From Polaromonas sp. 39-63-25 (GTDB lineage Bacteria; Pseudomonadota; Gammaproteobacteria; Burkholderiales; Burkholderiaceae_C), in assembly GCF_002278925.1 (NCBI RefSeq), contig NZ_NCJH01000001.1, positions 62,001 to 126,000 on the forward strand: 64,000 bases of DNA, written 5' to 3'. The notes beneath the pieces are model-generated. The model ran no database searches, was not told the origin of the DNA, and saw nothing but the letters and a program-made list of their open reading frames with translations. The position numbers were made by a program, and so were the translations under genes. Below, one piece after another: positions 8,934 through 17,448 of this stretch (its first letter is position 1; every line of letters begins with the position of its first letter).

Positions 8934-9331
8934 CTTTGCTGACTGCAGCAAGCTCATCACGACGGCAGCACGTTGGCCGGCCAGTTCACTGCCTGCGAAC
9001 AACCAGCCCGGCGTCCCATAGGCCCTATGTGTTTTCTTATGGCCGGGCTGAAGCATGGCCACCGGCGTCTCGTCAGCATGAAGCACCGCGTGGCTGAGAA
9101 TCTCGTCCTTCAAGGCATCGACCAGCGGCTGCAACTGCACCCCGCACACGCCCAACGGTGCACGATGTTGGCGTTGATGCCGTGGGCCAGGGCCACGCCG
9201 GCCACGGACGCTCCGGGTTGGCGGCACTCCTGCGCGATCCGGGTCTTGATCTCTGTGCTGTAAACGCGTCTCTTGGGCCGATTGGCGTGAGCTTCGCTCG
9301 CCATGGTGTGCATGATCTTCATCGTGCACAC
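8934..9331 (-). mobile_element. IS66-family relic: truncated tnpA joined to tnpC fragments
   Basis: From 9331 leftwards the - strand encodes an IS66 TnpA-like N terminus (KRRVYSTEIKTRIAQEC, GASVAGVALAHGINANIVHRW). It then jumps by deletion into TnpC sequence: QLQPLVDALKDEILSH, VLHADETPVAMLQPGHKK, THRAY, then another jump to GWLFAGSELAGQRAA. tnpB and most of tnpC are gone. Two internal deletions plus the fusion to the FadB fragment show repeated rearrangement. The element is not functional. Confidence 0.75.
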
Positions 9332-9384
9332 TATCTGTAAGGCTGGCTGACATAGTTGCTCGGGCGATTTGAGTCAATTCACCC

Positions 9385-9413
9385 TTGACAATTCGAGCGC
9401 CTTACAGTAAAGT
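9385..9413 (+). promoter_or_regulatory. Candidate sigma-70 promoter of the toxin-antitoxin operon
   Basis: TTGACA at 9385-9390, a 17-bp spacer and TAAAGT at 9408-9413, 20 bases upstream of the antitoxin ATG. Spacing and -35 are consensus. A TACAGT at 9403-9408 is a less well spaced alternative -10. Confidence 0.6.
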
Positions 9414-9432
9414 AAGGAAAAAGGATTTAATC

Positions 9433-9675
9433 ATGTCAACCGCAACCCTCACATCCAAAGGCCAGATCACAATCCCAGTAGAGGTCCGCAATGACCTCAA
9501 GGTTGATGCTGGTGATCGCGTTGAGTTTGTTCAAATCGCGCCCGGCCGCTACGAGTTCGTGGCGGCTACCAGCGAAGTAACGGCGCTCAAGGGGATGTTT
9601 GGCCCAGCCAAGAAGACCGTTTCCATTGAAGCCATGAACGCGGCCATCGCACAGCGCGGGGCGGCGGCACGATGA
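9433..9675 (+). CDS. vapB: AbrB/SpoVT-fold (SpoVT/MazE-like) antitoxin of a VapBC-type module
   Basis: 80 residues from the ATG at 9433, chosen because AAGGA lies just upstream and the swapped-hairpin AbrB domain begins at once: STATLTSKGQITIPVEVRN..LKVDAGDRVEF. The tail (about 50-80) would wrap the toxin. AbrB-type antitoxins bind the operon promoter and neutralise the partner RNase. It shares an ATGA overlap with the PIN toxin, so translation is coupled. The promoter at 9385-9413 lies right upstream and is the likely autoregulatory target. Confidence 0.88.
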   Translation: MSTATLTSKGQITIPVEVRNDLKVDAGDRVEFVQIAPGRYEFVAATSEVTALKGMFGPAKKTVSIEAMNAAIAQRGAAAR

Positions 9676-10067
9676 TCGGCCTCGATACGAATGTCCTCGT
9701 TCGCTACATCATGCAGGACGACCCCAAGAATTCGCCCAAGGCGACCAAGTTGATTGAGTCTCTGGACGGTGACAACCCCGGATACATCACCATGGTGTCC
9801 GTGATCGAGTTGTACTGGGTGTTGACCTCCTGCTACGAGTTGACAGGGGAGCAAGTTGGCCAAGCGTTGGAGGCGATTCTTCGGACCAAACAATTTTTGG
9901 TAGAGCGTGCGGATCAGGTAATGCGTGCCCTGCGAGTCTTTGGTGAAGGTAAGGCCGACTTTGCAGACTGTTTGATCGAAAGGTCTGCAACGGGTGCTGG
10001 TTGCGCCCAAACCATGACTTTTGATGTTGGCGCATCAAAGCACGCTGGCATGACTTTAATTGCCTGA
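9672..10067 (+). CDS. vapC: PIN-domain ribonuclease toxin (VapC family)
   Basis: 131 residues. The acidic residues of the PIN active site are visible: Asp5 in GLDTNVLVRY, the Glu of SVIELYWVL, the Asp in KADFADCLI and the late Asp of TFDVGAS. VapC toxins cleave structured RNA such as tRNA when the antitoxin is degraded. The start overlaps the antitoxin stop by ATGA. Such modules are common in mobile DNA, which fits the surrounding IS wreckage. Confidence 0.88.
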   Translation: MIGLDTNVLVRYIMQDDPKNSPKATKLIESLDGDNPGYITMVSVIELYWVLTSCYELTGEQVGQALEAILRTKQFLVERADQVMRALRVFGEGKADFADCLIERSATGAGCAQTMTFDVGASKHAGMTLIA

Positions 10068-10082
10068 AAGGAAAAAAGCACC

Positions 10083-10260
10083 ATGAAAACGCAAAGCCCA
10101 AATAATTAGACGGACTGTAGACAGCCTGTATATGCAAGGCGTGTGCGCAAAAAAGGGTTGGAGCAAGCCACACGCTGCTTTCATGGTTGTCGAATACCTG
10201 ACTTCAAAAGGGCATAGTCTTTTTGAGTTTATGGAGCAGCAGCCCGCGACCGCCGTTTAG
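10083..10260 (+). pseudogene. Small gene with apparent single-base frameshift, function unknown
   Basis: An AAAGGA site precedes ATG at 10083, but that frame stops after MKTQSPNN. If one A of the CCCAAAT run (about 10097-10103) is removed, the reading continues as IIRRTVDSLYMQGVCAKKG and on to the TAG at 10258, giving about 58 residues. The internal ATG at 10132 alone would give 42 residues. It begins 15 bases after vapC and could have been the third gene of that operon. Alternatively it is only the short internal ORF. Confidence 0.4.
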
Positions 10261-10351
10261 GGGGCCGTGCCGGGATACGGGTCAAAATGATACACATCAT
10301 GCCCCTACTCGAGTGGGAAGGCCTTGATCTCCGCGCCCCGGCAGCGCCACG

Positions 10352-10794
10352 CTACGCGGCAGGCAGGAAAATTTCGCGGCCTTCCCTTGCCGATTGCAGG
10401 ATCGCCAGGCAGACCGCCAGGGTGTCGCGCCCCCAGCGCCCATCATGCACGGCCGCGGCCTGGCCTTGGACTGCGGCGACCATTTCATCGAGGACGTCGC
10501 CGTAGCCGGGCACGCTCTGTCCGGCAGGCAGCGCCACTTCCTGCACGCCGTCGTGGGTGTAAAGCAGCACACCATCGGCCGAAGGCCGGGCATCGGCCTT
10601 TTCGCAGGTCGCGATCAGTACGCCAAAGTGCGGCTGGTGGGGCCGGTGCGCCGACTGGATGGCCTTCCAAAACGGACTGCCGTAACCGTAGCGCTGCGCG
10701 CGGACCGCGGCTTCGGCCGTATCCGCGGTGCTTTGCCGCAGACTGCGCCGGCTGCTGGCGTGGGCCGCCGTCTTGGGCTGGCCCGACTCGCCAA
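10352..10794 (-). pseudogene. C-terminal fragment of a Gfo/Idh/MocA-family oxidoreductase
   Basis: The - strand frame is open from 10794 to the stop at 10352, about 147 residues. Recognisable family sequence is YGYGSPFWKAIQSA, GVLLYTHDGVQEVALP and the C-terminal HDGRWGRDTLAVCLAILQSA followed by REGREI, typical of NAD(P)-dependent sugar or inositol dehydrogenase-like proteins. The N-terminal Rossmann domain is missing. The frame breaks at 10795, exactly where an IS6-type end begins, so IS insertion removed the 5' part. Confidence 0.75.
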
Positions 10795-11127
10795 GGTTCT
10801 GTCGCGTTGCCGGCTGATGAACGTGTTTTGAGTAGGAACGGATGCCAGCTCCTCAAACGGGACGGATTTGTCCTGCCAATGCATAAAACTGGTCAGCAAA
10901 AGACAGCTTGATGCAGCCTTGCAGCAGGAGCTGACCTTTACGGATCATGTGAGTGCGCGAATCATCATTGGAGGTATCGAAACCATGCACATGATCCGCA
11001 AGGGGCAGATGAACTGTCCCGAGGGATCAACTATGTCCGCAGCACAGCTGTTCTACAGCCTCGCTGTTTGATCACTAGGCCGGCGACGCCACTTCTTTCG
11101 GCCTGGCGCCACTATCGCGACAAAACC
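10795..11127 (+). mobile_element. Collapsed IS6-type insertion sequence with both ends
   Basis: The left end GGTTCTGTCGCGTTGC starts at 10795 and an inverted end (GCGACAAAACC, finishing at 11127) closes the element. Between them only about 330 bp remain. The last 34 codons of a transposase (about 10970-11071) read GGIETMHMIRKGQM...SAAQLFYSLAV, the characteristic C terminus of IS6-family enzymes. The catalytic core has been deleted. No matching 8-bp target duplication flanks the ends (CTCGCCAA versus GGTTTGCC). Confidence 0.7.
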
Positions 11128-11150
11128 GGTTTGCCGCAGTGTGCTGCGGC
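11125..11150 (-). terminator. Possible terminator of the GMC oxidoreductase gene
   Basis: On the - strand, 12 bases after the stop of the GMC gene, GCCGCAG and CTGCGGC pair perfectly (7 bp, 4-nt loop; 11133-11150). The tail is only moderately T-rich, so an attenuating stem is also possible. Confidence 0.4.
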
Positions 11151-11162
11151 GATCGAGTCGGG

Positions 11163-12818
11163 TTAGAGGGCAGCGGGGGGAAGCGGAGTCCACGCGCGGA
11201 TCATGTCGGCCGCCTTTTCGCCGATCATCATGGCGGCTGCGCAGGTATTGGCCGACGGGATGGTCGGCATCACGGAGGCATCGACAACGCGAAGGCCTTG
11301 CATGCCGTGTACTCGCAATTGGTCGTCGACGACAGCCCCGGCATCGTTGGCTGGCCCCATGCGCGCTGTGCCGTTGAGGTGATAGGAGGACACGCCAAAT
11401 CGACGCGCGAAGTCCAGCAGTTCATCGTCGCTGCGAACTTCGGCGCCGGGCAGCGATTCGGCGAGCGCGAAGCGCTCCAGCTCGGGCGTCTGCAGCAGAC
11501 GGCGGGCGATCCGCATGCCACCGAGCAGCACTTCGCGATCGCGCTCGTCCTCAAGGTAGTTGGGCTGGATGAGCGGGTCGGTGAACGGGTCGGCGGATCG
11601 CGCCTCAACATAGCCGGCGCTGTGCGGCCGATGTTGCCAGACGCCGCAGGTCATGCCCGGGTACACGTCGAGCATGCCGACGTAGCCCTCCCGATAGCTC
11701 GCCGGCGCAAATACGCCTTGCAGGTCGGGACGCACCAGTCCCGGCCGAGAGTGCCAGAACCAATGGACCAACGACGGGCTCAACGCAAGGATGTTCGGCC
11801 GCCCGACCATCCAACGGGCAATCTGCGCCCATAACCGCGGGGCGCGCGACAACTCGTTCATCGTCGTCGCGCCTTTCACGCCGGCGACAAGCCGCACGGA
11901 GAAGTGATCGCGCAAGTTTGCGCCGACGCCGCCCAGATCGTGGAGCACGGGGACGCCGATGCGGCGCAAAAGTTCAGCCGGGCCAACGCCCGACTGCTGC
12001 AGCAGTTTCGGCGTGTTGATGGCGCCACCGCACAGCAGCACCTCGCGACGGGCCGACACCACTTTCGCGCTTTCAAGCTGCGTGCCGCGGACATACCTAA
12101 CGCCGCTCGCACGCTTGCCGTCGAACTCCACCGAGATCGCGCGCGCGTTGGTGCGAATGCTCAGGTTGCCGCGGCTGCGCGCCGGCCACAGATAAGTGCG
12201 CGAGGTGCTCATGCGCCAGCGTCCGGCGATCGTGCGCTGGTAGTAGCCGACACCTTCCTGCGTCTCCCCGTTGTAGTCGGGATTGCGCGGCATACCGAGG
12301 CTTTGCGCACCGGCGATAAATTGTTCGCAAAGGGGATGGATCCAATCGATGTCGCTGATCGGCAGGGGACCCGCGCGGCCACGATAGCGGTCGTCGCCGG
12401 AACCAAATCGACGTTCGTTGCGTTTGAAGTAGGGCAGCACCTCTGCGTAGCTCCAGCCGCGGTTGCCGAGTGCCGCCCAGTCGTCGAAGTCCTCGCGTTG
12501 GCCGCGGTTGTAGACCAAGCCGTTGATTGAGGTCGAGCCGCCAAGCGTGCGTCCCTGCGGCAGCGGAACACGGCGTCCATTTGTCAACGCAGTGGGTTCG
12601 GAGGAAAACTGCCAAGTCCAGGCCGGGTCGAAAAGGACCTTAATGAAGCCGGCGGGAATGTGGAGAAATGGATGCCAGTCGGCGGAGCCAGCCTCGAGCA
12701 GGCACACCGTCGTTTGGCCGTCCTCGGTGAGACGGTTGGCCAAGATGGCACCTGCCGCGCCTCCGCCGACGATGACGTAGTCGAAGGTCTCAGATTCGCC
12801 CTTGTAGCGTGTCTGCAT
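11163..12818 (-). CDS. GMC family FAD-dependent alcohol dehydrogenase
   Basis: 551 residues from the ATG at 12818. A longer open frame to 12920 exists, but that part is antisense to, and overlaps, the LivF fragment, and GGGGGAG precedes 12818. FAD motif VIVGGGAAGAILANRL is at about residues 13-28, the signature PQGRTLGGSTSINGLVY follows, and the C terminus has YHLNGTARMG (catalytic His) and SANTCAAAMMIGEKAAD. The protein is complete. It is the last gene of the long - strand catabolic block and probably oxidises the alcohol that is further broken down by the 2-oxo acid dehydrogenase-like complex. It differs clearly from the GMC enzyme at 727. Confidence 0.9.
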   Translation of the reverse strand: MQTRYKGESETFDYVIVGGGAAGAILANRLTEDGQTTVCLLEAGSADWHPFLHIPAGFIKVLFDPAWTWQFSSEPTALTNGRRVPLPQGRTLGGSTSINGLVYNRGQREDFDDWAALGNRGWSYAEVLPYFKRNERRFGSGDDRYRGRAGPLPISDIDWIHPLCEQFIAGAQSLGMPRNPDYNGETQEGVGYYQRTIAGRWRMSTSRTYLWPARSRGNLSIRTNARAISVEFDGKRASGVRYVRGTQLESAKVVSARREVLLCGGAINTPKLLQQSGVGPAELLRRIGVPVLHDLGGVGANLRDHFSVRLVAGVKGATTMNELSRAPRLWAQIARWMVGRPNILALSPSLVHWFWHSRPGLVRPDLQGVFAPASYREGYVGMLDVYPGMTCGVWQHRPHSAGYVEARSADPFTDPLIQPNYLEDERDREVLLGGMRIARRLLQTPELERFALAESLPGAEVRSDDELLDFARRFGVSSYHLNGTARMGPANDAGAVVDDQLRVHGMQGLRVVDASVMPTIPSANTCAAAMMIGEKAADMIRAWTPLPPAAL

Positions 12819-12819
12819 T

Positions 12820-13098
12820 TCAATGCTCCCCCAAGTAGGCCGCGCGGATCCTCGGATCGCGGCGAAGGTCGGCGCAGCGACCTTGCATCGTGATGCGCCC
12901 TGTTTCCAGTACGTACCCACGCTCGGCCACCGCCAGGGCTTGGTTGGCCATCTGCTCCACGAGGAGAATCGTGACGCCGCGCGCCGTCAGGCTGCGGATG
13001 ACGCCGAAGATCTCCTTCACCACCAAGGGCGCGAGTCCTAGCGACGGCTCGTCTAGCAGCAGCAGCTTGGGGCGCGCCATCAGCGCACGGGCGATCGC
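12820..13098 (-). pseudogene. C-terminal fragment of a second LivF-type ABC ATPase
   Basis: The frame ending at 12820 reads [63 protein letters not shown]. This is the Walker B, D-loop and H-loop half of LivF. Walker A and the LSGGEQQ signature are missing. Upstream (about 13100-13190) the similarity stops. An overlapping frame there reads [14 protein letters not shown], which resembles a CaiB/BaiF CoA-transferase segment, so two gene scraps may be joined here. The stop codon lies one base before the GMC start. It is not a functional ATPase. Confidence 0.75.
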
Positions 13099-13246
13099 CG
13101 CAGGCGATACGGCCCGGTGTCCCCGAAGCCAGACACCGACGCGTAGCGCTCGAACTCCAGCAAGTTTTCCATCAAAGCTCACTTTTCGCTTGAAGATGCG
13201 TGGTTCCCTCTCAAGTGTGGCGATCATCTTCTTCACCGGGAATGTC

Positions 13247-14749
13247 TTAACGGCGGGTAGGTGGCAAGTCAGTGCATGAGCTATGCGCGACTTCCGCGGC
13301 CATGCCAATCGACTCGCCCAGTGTCGGGTGAGGGTGAATGGTTTTGCCGATGTCCACAGCATTGGCTCCCATCTCGATGGCCAGCGCCACTTCTCCAATG
13401 ATGTCTCCGGCGTTTGTACCGACTATGCCGCCGCCCAAAATCCTGCCGTGCCCGTGCGCTTCAGGGCTGTCGTCAAAAAGCAGCTTGGTGACGCCTTCGT
13501 CGCGGCTGTTGGCAATGGCGCGACCCGAGGCGGCCCAGGGGAACAGCCCCTTCCTAACCTTGATCCCCCGTGCCCTGGCCTGGTCTTCGGTCAGGCCTAC
13601 CCAGGCTACTTCGGGATCGGTGTAGGCCACGCTCGGGATCACCCGGGCATTAAACGCGCTGCCTGCCAGTTCCTTGTTGCCCTGTAGCTCACCGGCGATG
13701 ACCTCAGCCGCCACGTGCGCCTCGTGAACTGCTTTGTGTGCAAGCATGGGCTGACCAACGATATCGCCGATGGCAAAGATATGCGGGACGTTGGTGCGCA
13801 TCTGGATGTCAACATTGATGAAGCCGTGCTCTGTCACCGTGACGCCTGCCTTGTCAGCAGCGATCTTCTTGCCGTTCGGTGTCCGTCCCACCGCTTGCAA
13901 CACCAGGTCGTAAATACCTTCGGATTCGGCACCTTTTGGGTCCTCAAATCTCACTTTGATGCCTTCGGCCGTAGCGCTGGCGCCCACCGCTTTGGTCTTG
14001 AGCTTTATGTTGTCGAACCGGTACGCATTTTTCTTCTGCCAAACCTTCACGAGGTCCGTGTCGGCGCCTAGCATCAGGCTGTCAGACATCTCGACCACAT
14101 CCAGACGCGCGCCCAGGGTGCTATAAACCGTTCCCATCTCTAGGCCGATGATGCCGCCGCCCAGAATAAGCAACCGCTTGGGAACCGTCTGGAGGGCAAG
14201 GGCGCCGGTAGAGTCCACTATCCGGGGGTCGTCGGGCAAGAAAGGAAGGCGCGCAGCCTCGCTGCCGGCAGCAATGATGGCTGTCCTGAAGACTATGACT
14301 TTTTTGACGCCGGTTTCCCCCTGGCCCGTGCCGGTGGTTTCATGCACTTCAATTTGTTTTGGCCCCACAAACGAACCGCGTCCGCGAATGACAGTCACTT
14401 TGCGCAATTTAGCCATGGCTGCCAGACCGCCAGTGAGCTTGCCGATGACTTTGTCCTTGTGGCTGCGCAGCTTGCCGATGTTTACATTAGGCGCATTGAA
14501 CTCTACCCCCGCATCGGCCAGTTGCCGGACTTCGTCCATGACGCCGGCCACATGCAGCAGCGCCTTGGACGGGATGCAGCCCACATTCAGGCAAACCCCG
14601 CCAAGAGTTGCGTAGCGCTCCACCAGAATGACCTTGAGACCCAAGTCGGCCCCGCGGAAGGCGGCGCTGTAACCGCCTGGGCCTGAGCCGAGCACAAGCA
14701 GGTCGCAGGTATGACCCCCATCCTGCTCTTTGACGTTAGTGGAAGACAT
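13247..14749 (-). CDS. lpdA: Dihydrolipoyl dehydrogenase (E3 component)
   Basis: 500 residues from the ATG at 14749, chosen for its AAGGA site; a longer frame to 14830 has no such site. FAD motif [22 protein letters not shown] at the start, redox-active disulfide [13 protein letters not shown] (about residues 46-58), a NAD-binding [17 protein letters not shown], and the C-terminal catalytic His/Glu pair in HPHPTLGE. It reoxidises the dihydrolipoyl groups of E2 with NAD+. There is no fused lipoyl domain. Its place in the same block as E1 and E2 suggests a dedicated E3, although the liv genes separate them. Confidence 0.93.
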   Translation of the reverse strand: MSSTNVKEQDGGHTCDLLVLGSGPGGYSAAFRGADLGLKVILVERYATLGGVCLNVGCIPSKALLHVAGVMDEVRQLADAGVEFNAPNVNIGKLRSHKDKVIGKLTGGLAAMAKLRKVTVIRGRGSFVGPKQIEVHETTGTGQGETGVKKVIVFRTAIIAAGSEAARLPFLPDDPRIVDSTGALALQTVPKRLLILGGGIIGLEMGTVYSTLGARLDVVEMSDSLMLGADTDLVKVWQKKNAYRFDNIKLKTKAVGASATAEGIKVRFEDPKGAESEGIYDLVLQAVGRTPNGKKIAADKAGVTVTEHGFINVDIQMRTNVPHIFAIGDIVGQPMLAHKAVHEAHVAAEVIAGELQGNKELAGSAFNARVIPSVAYTDPEVAWVGLTEDQARARGIKVRKGLFPWAASGRAIANSRDEGVTKLLFDDSPEAHGHGRILGGGIVGTNAGDIIGEVALAIEMGANAVDIGKTIHPHPTLGESIGMAAEVAHSSCTDLPPTRR

Positions 14750-14938
14750 GAAAAATCCTTCGAGGAAAGTGGAAAGCGATGTCGTACCTTGCCAGGCAGC
14801 TCGGCGTAAATAAACGATGGGGATGGGCACTCATGAAGCCGTGGGTCTCCGTTGTTTTGTTCGCTCTACGTCAACTGCAGGCTACCGCCGCACAGCCAGG
14901 ATGGGTGGGACGCCGGCCCTACCGGAATCGTGTGCAGA

Positions 14939-15664
14939 CTAGTTCTTGTGCTTGCCCAGATAGATGTCCCGCACGCGGTCGTCCTCAAGCAGCTCTCTGC
15001 CCGTACCTTCCATCACCACCGAGCCCACTTCGAGAACGTATGCACGGTCGGAGACTGCCAGCGCCTGGTTCGCCATCTGTTCTACCAGCAGGATGGTCAT
15101 GCCCCCATCTCTTAATCCTTTAATGATCTTGAAGATGTCGGCCACGATACGTGGGGCAAGGCCCAGCGACGGCTCGTCCAGCATCAGGATCTTCGGTTTG
15201 CTCATCAGGGCGCGGGAAATCGCCAGCATCTGCTGCTCGCCGCCGGAAAGTGTGCCTGCATACTGCTCGCGCCGCTCCTGCAGGAGGGGGAACATGGTGA
15301 AGCAGCGTTCAATTTCAGGGGCCAGCTCCGCCGCGGACTGCTTTCGGGCATAGGCACCCAGCATGAGATTGTCCAGAACCGTTTGATTCGGAAAAACCTG
15401 GCGTCCTTCCGGCACATGGCAGAGGCCCATCTTAACCCGGTTGTGTGGCATGACGCCGTCAAGCGACGCGCCATCGAACACGATGGATCCGCTGTTCGAT
15501 ACCTGAATCCCTGAGATGGCCCGCATCATCGTGCTTTTCCCTGCGCCGTTGCCGCCGATCATGGTGACGATTTCACCCTGATCGACATGCAGCGAGACGG
15601 ACTTCAAGGCCTGAATCGTTCCATAGGATACGGAGAGGTTGCGAATGTCCAGAACACGAGTCAT
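14939..15664 (-). CDS. livF: Branched-chain-amino-acid-type ABC transporter ATPase (LivF)
   Basis: 241 residues, complete: Walker A GGNGAGKST (about 38-46), signature LSGGEQQ, Walker [14 protein letters not shown] and the LLVEQ H-loop-region segment typical of LivF. It overlaps the upstream livMG gene by ATGA, so the two are translationally coupled. It energises uptake with the LivG domain. In this catabolic setting the cargo is probably the growth substrate, not an amino acid. The binding protein is the HAAT type that also takes aromatic and short carboxylic acids. Confidence 0.92.
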   Translation of the reverse strand: MTRVLDIRNLSVSYGTIQALKSVSLHVDQGEIVTMIGGNGAGKSTMMRAISGIQVSNSGSIVFDGASLDGVMPHNRVKMGLCHVPEGRQVFPNQTVLDNLMLGAYARKQSAAELAPEIERCFTMFPLLQERREQYAGTLSGGEQQMLAISRALMSKPKILMLDEPSLGLAPRIVADIFKIIKGLRDGGMTILLVEQMANQALAVSDRAYVLEVGSVVMEGTGRELLEDDRVRDIYLGKHKN

Positions 15665-17448
15665 TTTGAGTGCTCCGAGGGGAGGCCGAGGTAGGCTTCA
15701 ATCACTTTCGGATTCTCCTGAATATCTGCTGGCCTGCCCTCGGCAATAAGCACGCCATAGTCCAGCACGAAGACATGGTCGGAGATCGACATGACCAAAT
15801 CCATGTGATGCTCAATCAGCAGGATCGACAGGCCAAGCTCTTTCAACTTCTTGATAACCGCCGTCAGTTCGACCGTCTCCGCAGGGTTAAGCCCCGCTGC
15901 CGGTTCGTCCAGCAGCAACAGTTGCGGATTGGTTGCAAACGCTCGAGCGATCTCGAGTCGGCGCTGCAACCCGTATGGCAGGCTGGATGCCTCTGAATCT
16001 GCAAGTTCGTTCATGCCGAAAAACTTGAGGATATGCATGGCCTTCCCCCGGATTGCGCGCTCCTCCGCGAGGCTGCCGGGAAGGCCGAATACATAGGAAA
16101 AAAAGCCTGTCTTCTGGACGGAATAAAACCCGACCATGACGTTCTCCAATGCGGACAGACCATGGAATAGCTTGAGGTTCTGGAAGGTCCTGCCTATTCC
16201 GGCGCGAGCGATCTCATTGGCCGACTTGCCGACGAGTTCCTTACCGTCGAAGACAATGCTTCCGGAATCAGGCGCAATCAGTCCGGACAAGAGATTCAAC
16301 GTGGTGGTTTTGCCCGCACCATTTGGACCGATCAGTGAAACGATCGAACCTTGCCGTGTTTGAATGGAAACCTTGTTGGTTGGCACGACCCCGCCAAAGC
16401 TCTTGTGCAAATCCTTTGTATCGAGAAGAATCCCACCCAATCCGCCGGCTGCTTGACGGGGCTCAAGATGGATGGTGGACTCGTCCCCACCGCGCATGTC
16501 AGATGGTGGTGTCCGGCGACCAAAGAGCCTAGGGAACCGGCTTTCCAGCCAGCCAGCCAAACCATTGGGCATGGCATACAGCGCAAACAGCAGCAATAGG
16601 CCATAGGCGAAATGCTGGACCTCTGGCCATCGCGCCAGCATTGCATCCACGAGCGTCAGGACCACGGCGCCTAGGAATGAACCCAACGGTGTCTTTCCGC
16701 CGAAAAGAACGACGACGAGGAAGAATACTGACAGGTTGAAATTGACGAAGTCCGAATTGAAATACTGGTTCTGTTGCGCCATCAGGGCGCCAGCCAGGCC
16801 GCATGTCACCGCGCTCAGGACAAAGGCAAGGATCTTGAACCGGTAAACGCTGATGCCAACGCTTTCAGCCGCGATTTCGGAGGTTCGCACTGCAGCGAAC
16901 CCACGGCCGAACCTGCCGTTCAGCAGCAGCGTTGTGGAGATGTGCAAGGCGAGCCCAAGAATTGCGGCCATAACCACCCACATGCGGATGTCGAAGGTTG
17001 TAGAGCCGATGTAAAGGCTGCCGATTCCGTTGAAGCCTTCCTGACCACGGAAAACCTCTGTCCATTCGGAGGCGACTTTCTCGATGAGTAGCCCACAGGC
17101 GATGGTCACCATGGCCAGACTCGGCCCCTTGACTTTAAGGGCGGGGATGGCAATCAATATGCCAAACAGTGCTGACAACAACATGGCGGCCCCCAGTGCA
17201 AGCCAGGGGTCGACTTGGTAGTTGACGGTCAGGATCGCAGCCGTGTAGGCGCCGACGCCAAAGAGGCCCGCGTGCCCGAGGGACTTCTGGCCGGTCTGGC
17301 CGACGAGGATGTTGAAACCCGTGGCGGCAATGTAGTACACACCGATGTTGAAGAGAACCGACAGGTAGAACTCGTTGGCGCCGGAGTAGGCTACGGCGAT
17401 GACGAGACCCGTGATCAGCAATGCGGAAATCGTTGAACGGGTGCTCAT
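15661..17448 (-). CDS. Fused ABC transporter permease and ATPase (LivM-LivG)
   Basis: 595 residues. Residues about 1-310 are a LivM permease with eight or more helices and the FNILVGQTGQKSLGHAGLFGVGAY segment. After a linker, about 345-595 form a LivG ATPase: GPNGAGKTT Walker A, LPYGLQRRLEIARA signature, LLLLDEPAAGLNP Walker B. Both halves keep their key motifs, so a functional fusion is likely. It overlaps livH (17445/17448) and livF (15661/15664) by ATGA. Such LivM-LivG fusions are known in Burkholderiales uptake systems. Confidence 0.9.
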   Translation of the reverse strand: MSTRSTISALLITGLVIAVAYSGANEFYLSVLFNIGVYYIAATGFNILVGQTGQKSLGHAGLFGVGAYTAAILTVNYQVDPWLALGAAMLLSALFGILIAIPALKVKGPSLAMVTIACGLLIEKVASEWTEVFRGQEGFNGIGSLYIGSTTFDIRMWVVMAAILGLALHISTTLLLNGRFGRGFAAVRTSEIAAESVGISVYRFKILAFVLSAVTCGLAGALMAQQNQYFNSDFVNFNLSVFFLVVVLFGGKTPLGSFLGAVVLTLVDAMLARWPEVQHFAYGLLLLFALYAMPNGLAGWLESRFPRLFGRRTPPSDMRGGDESTIHLEPRQAAGGLGGILLDTKDLHKSFGGVVPTNKVSIQTRQGSIVSLIGPNGAGKTTTLNLLSGLIAPDSGSIVFDGKELVGKSANEIARAGIGRTFQNLKLFHGLSALENVMVGFYSVQKTGFFSYVFGLPGSLAEERAIRGKAMHILKFFGMNELADSEASSLPYGLQRRLEIARAFATNPQLLLLDEPAAGLNPAETVELTAVIKKLKELGLSILLIEHHMDLVMSISDHVFVLDYGVLIAEGRPADIQENPKVIEAYLGLPSEHSK

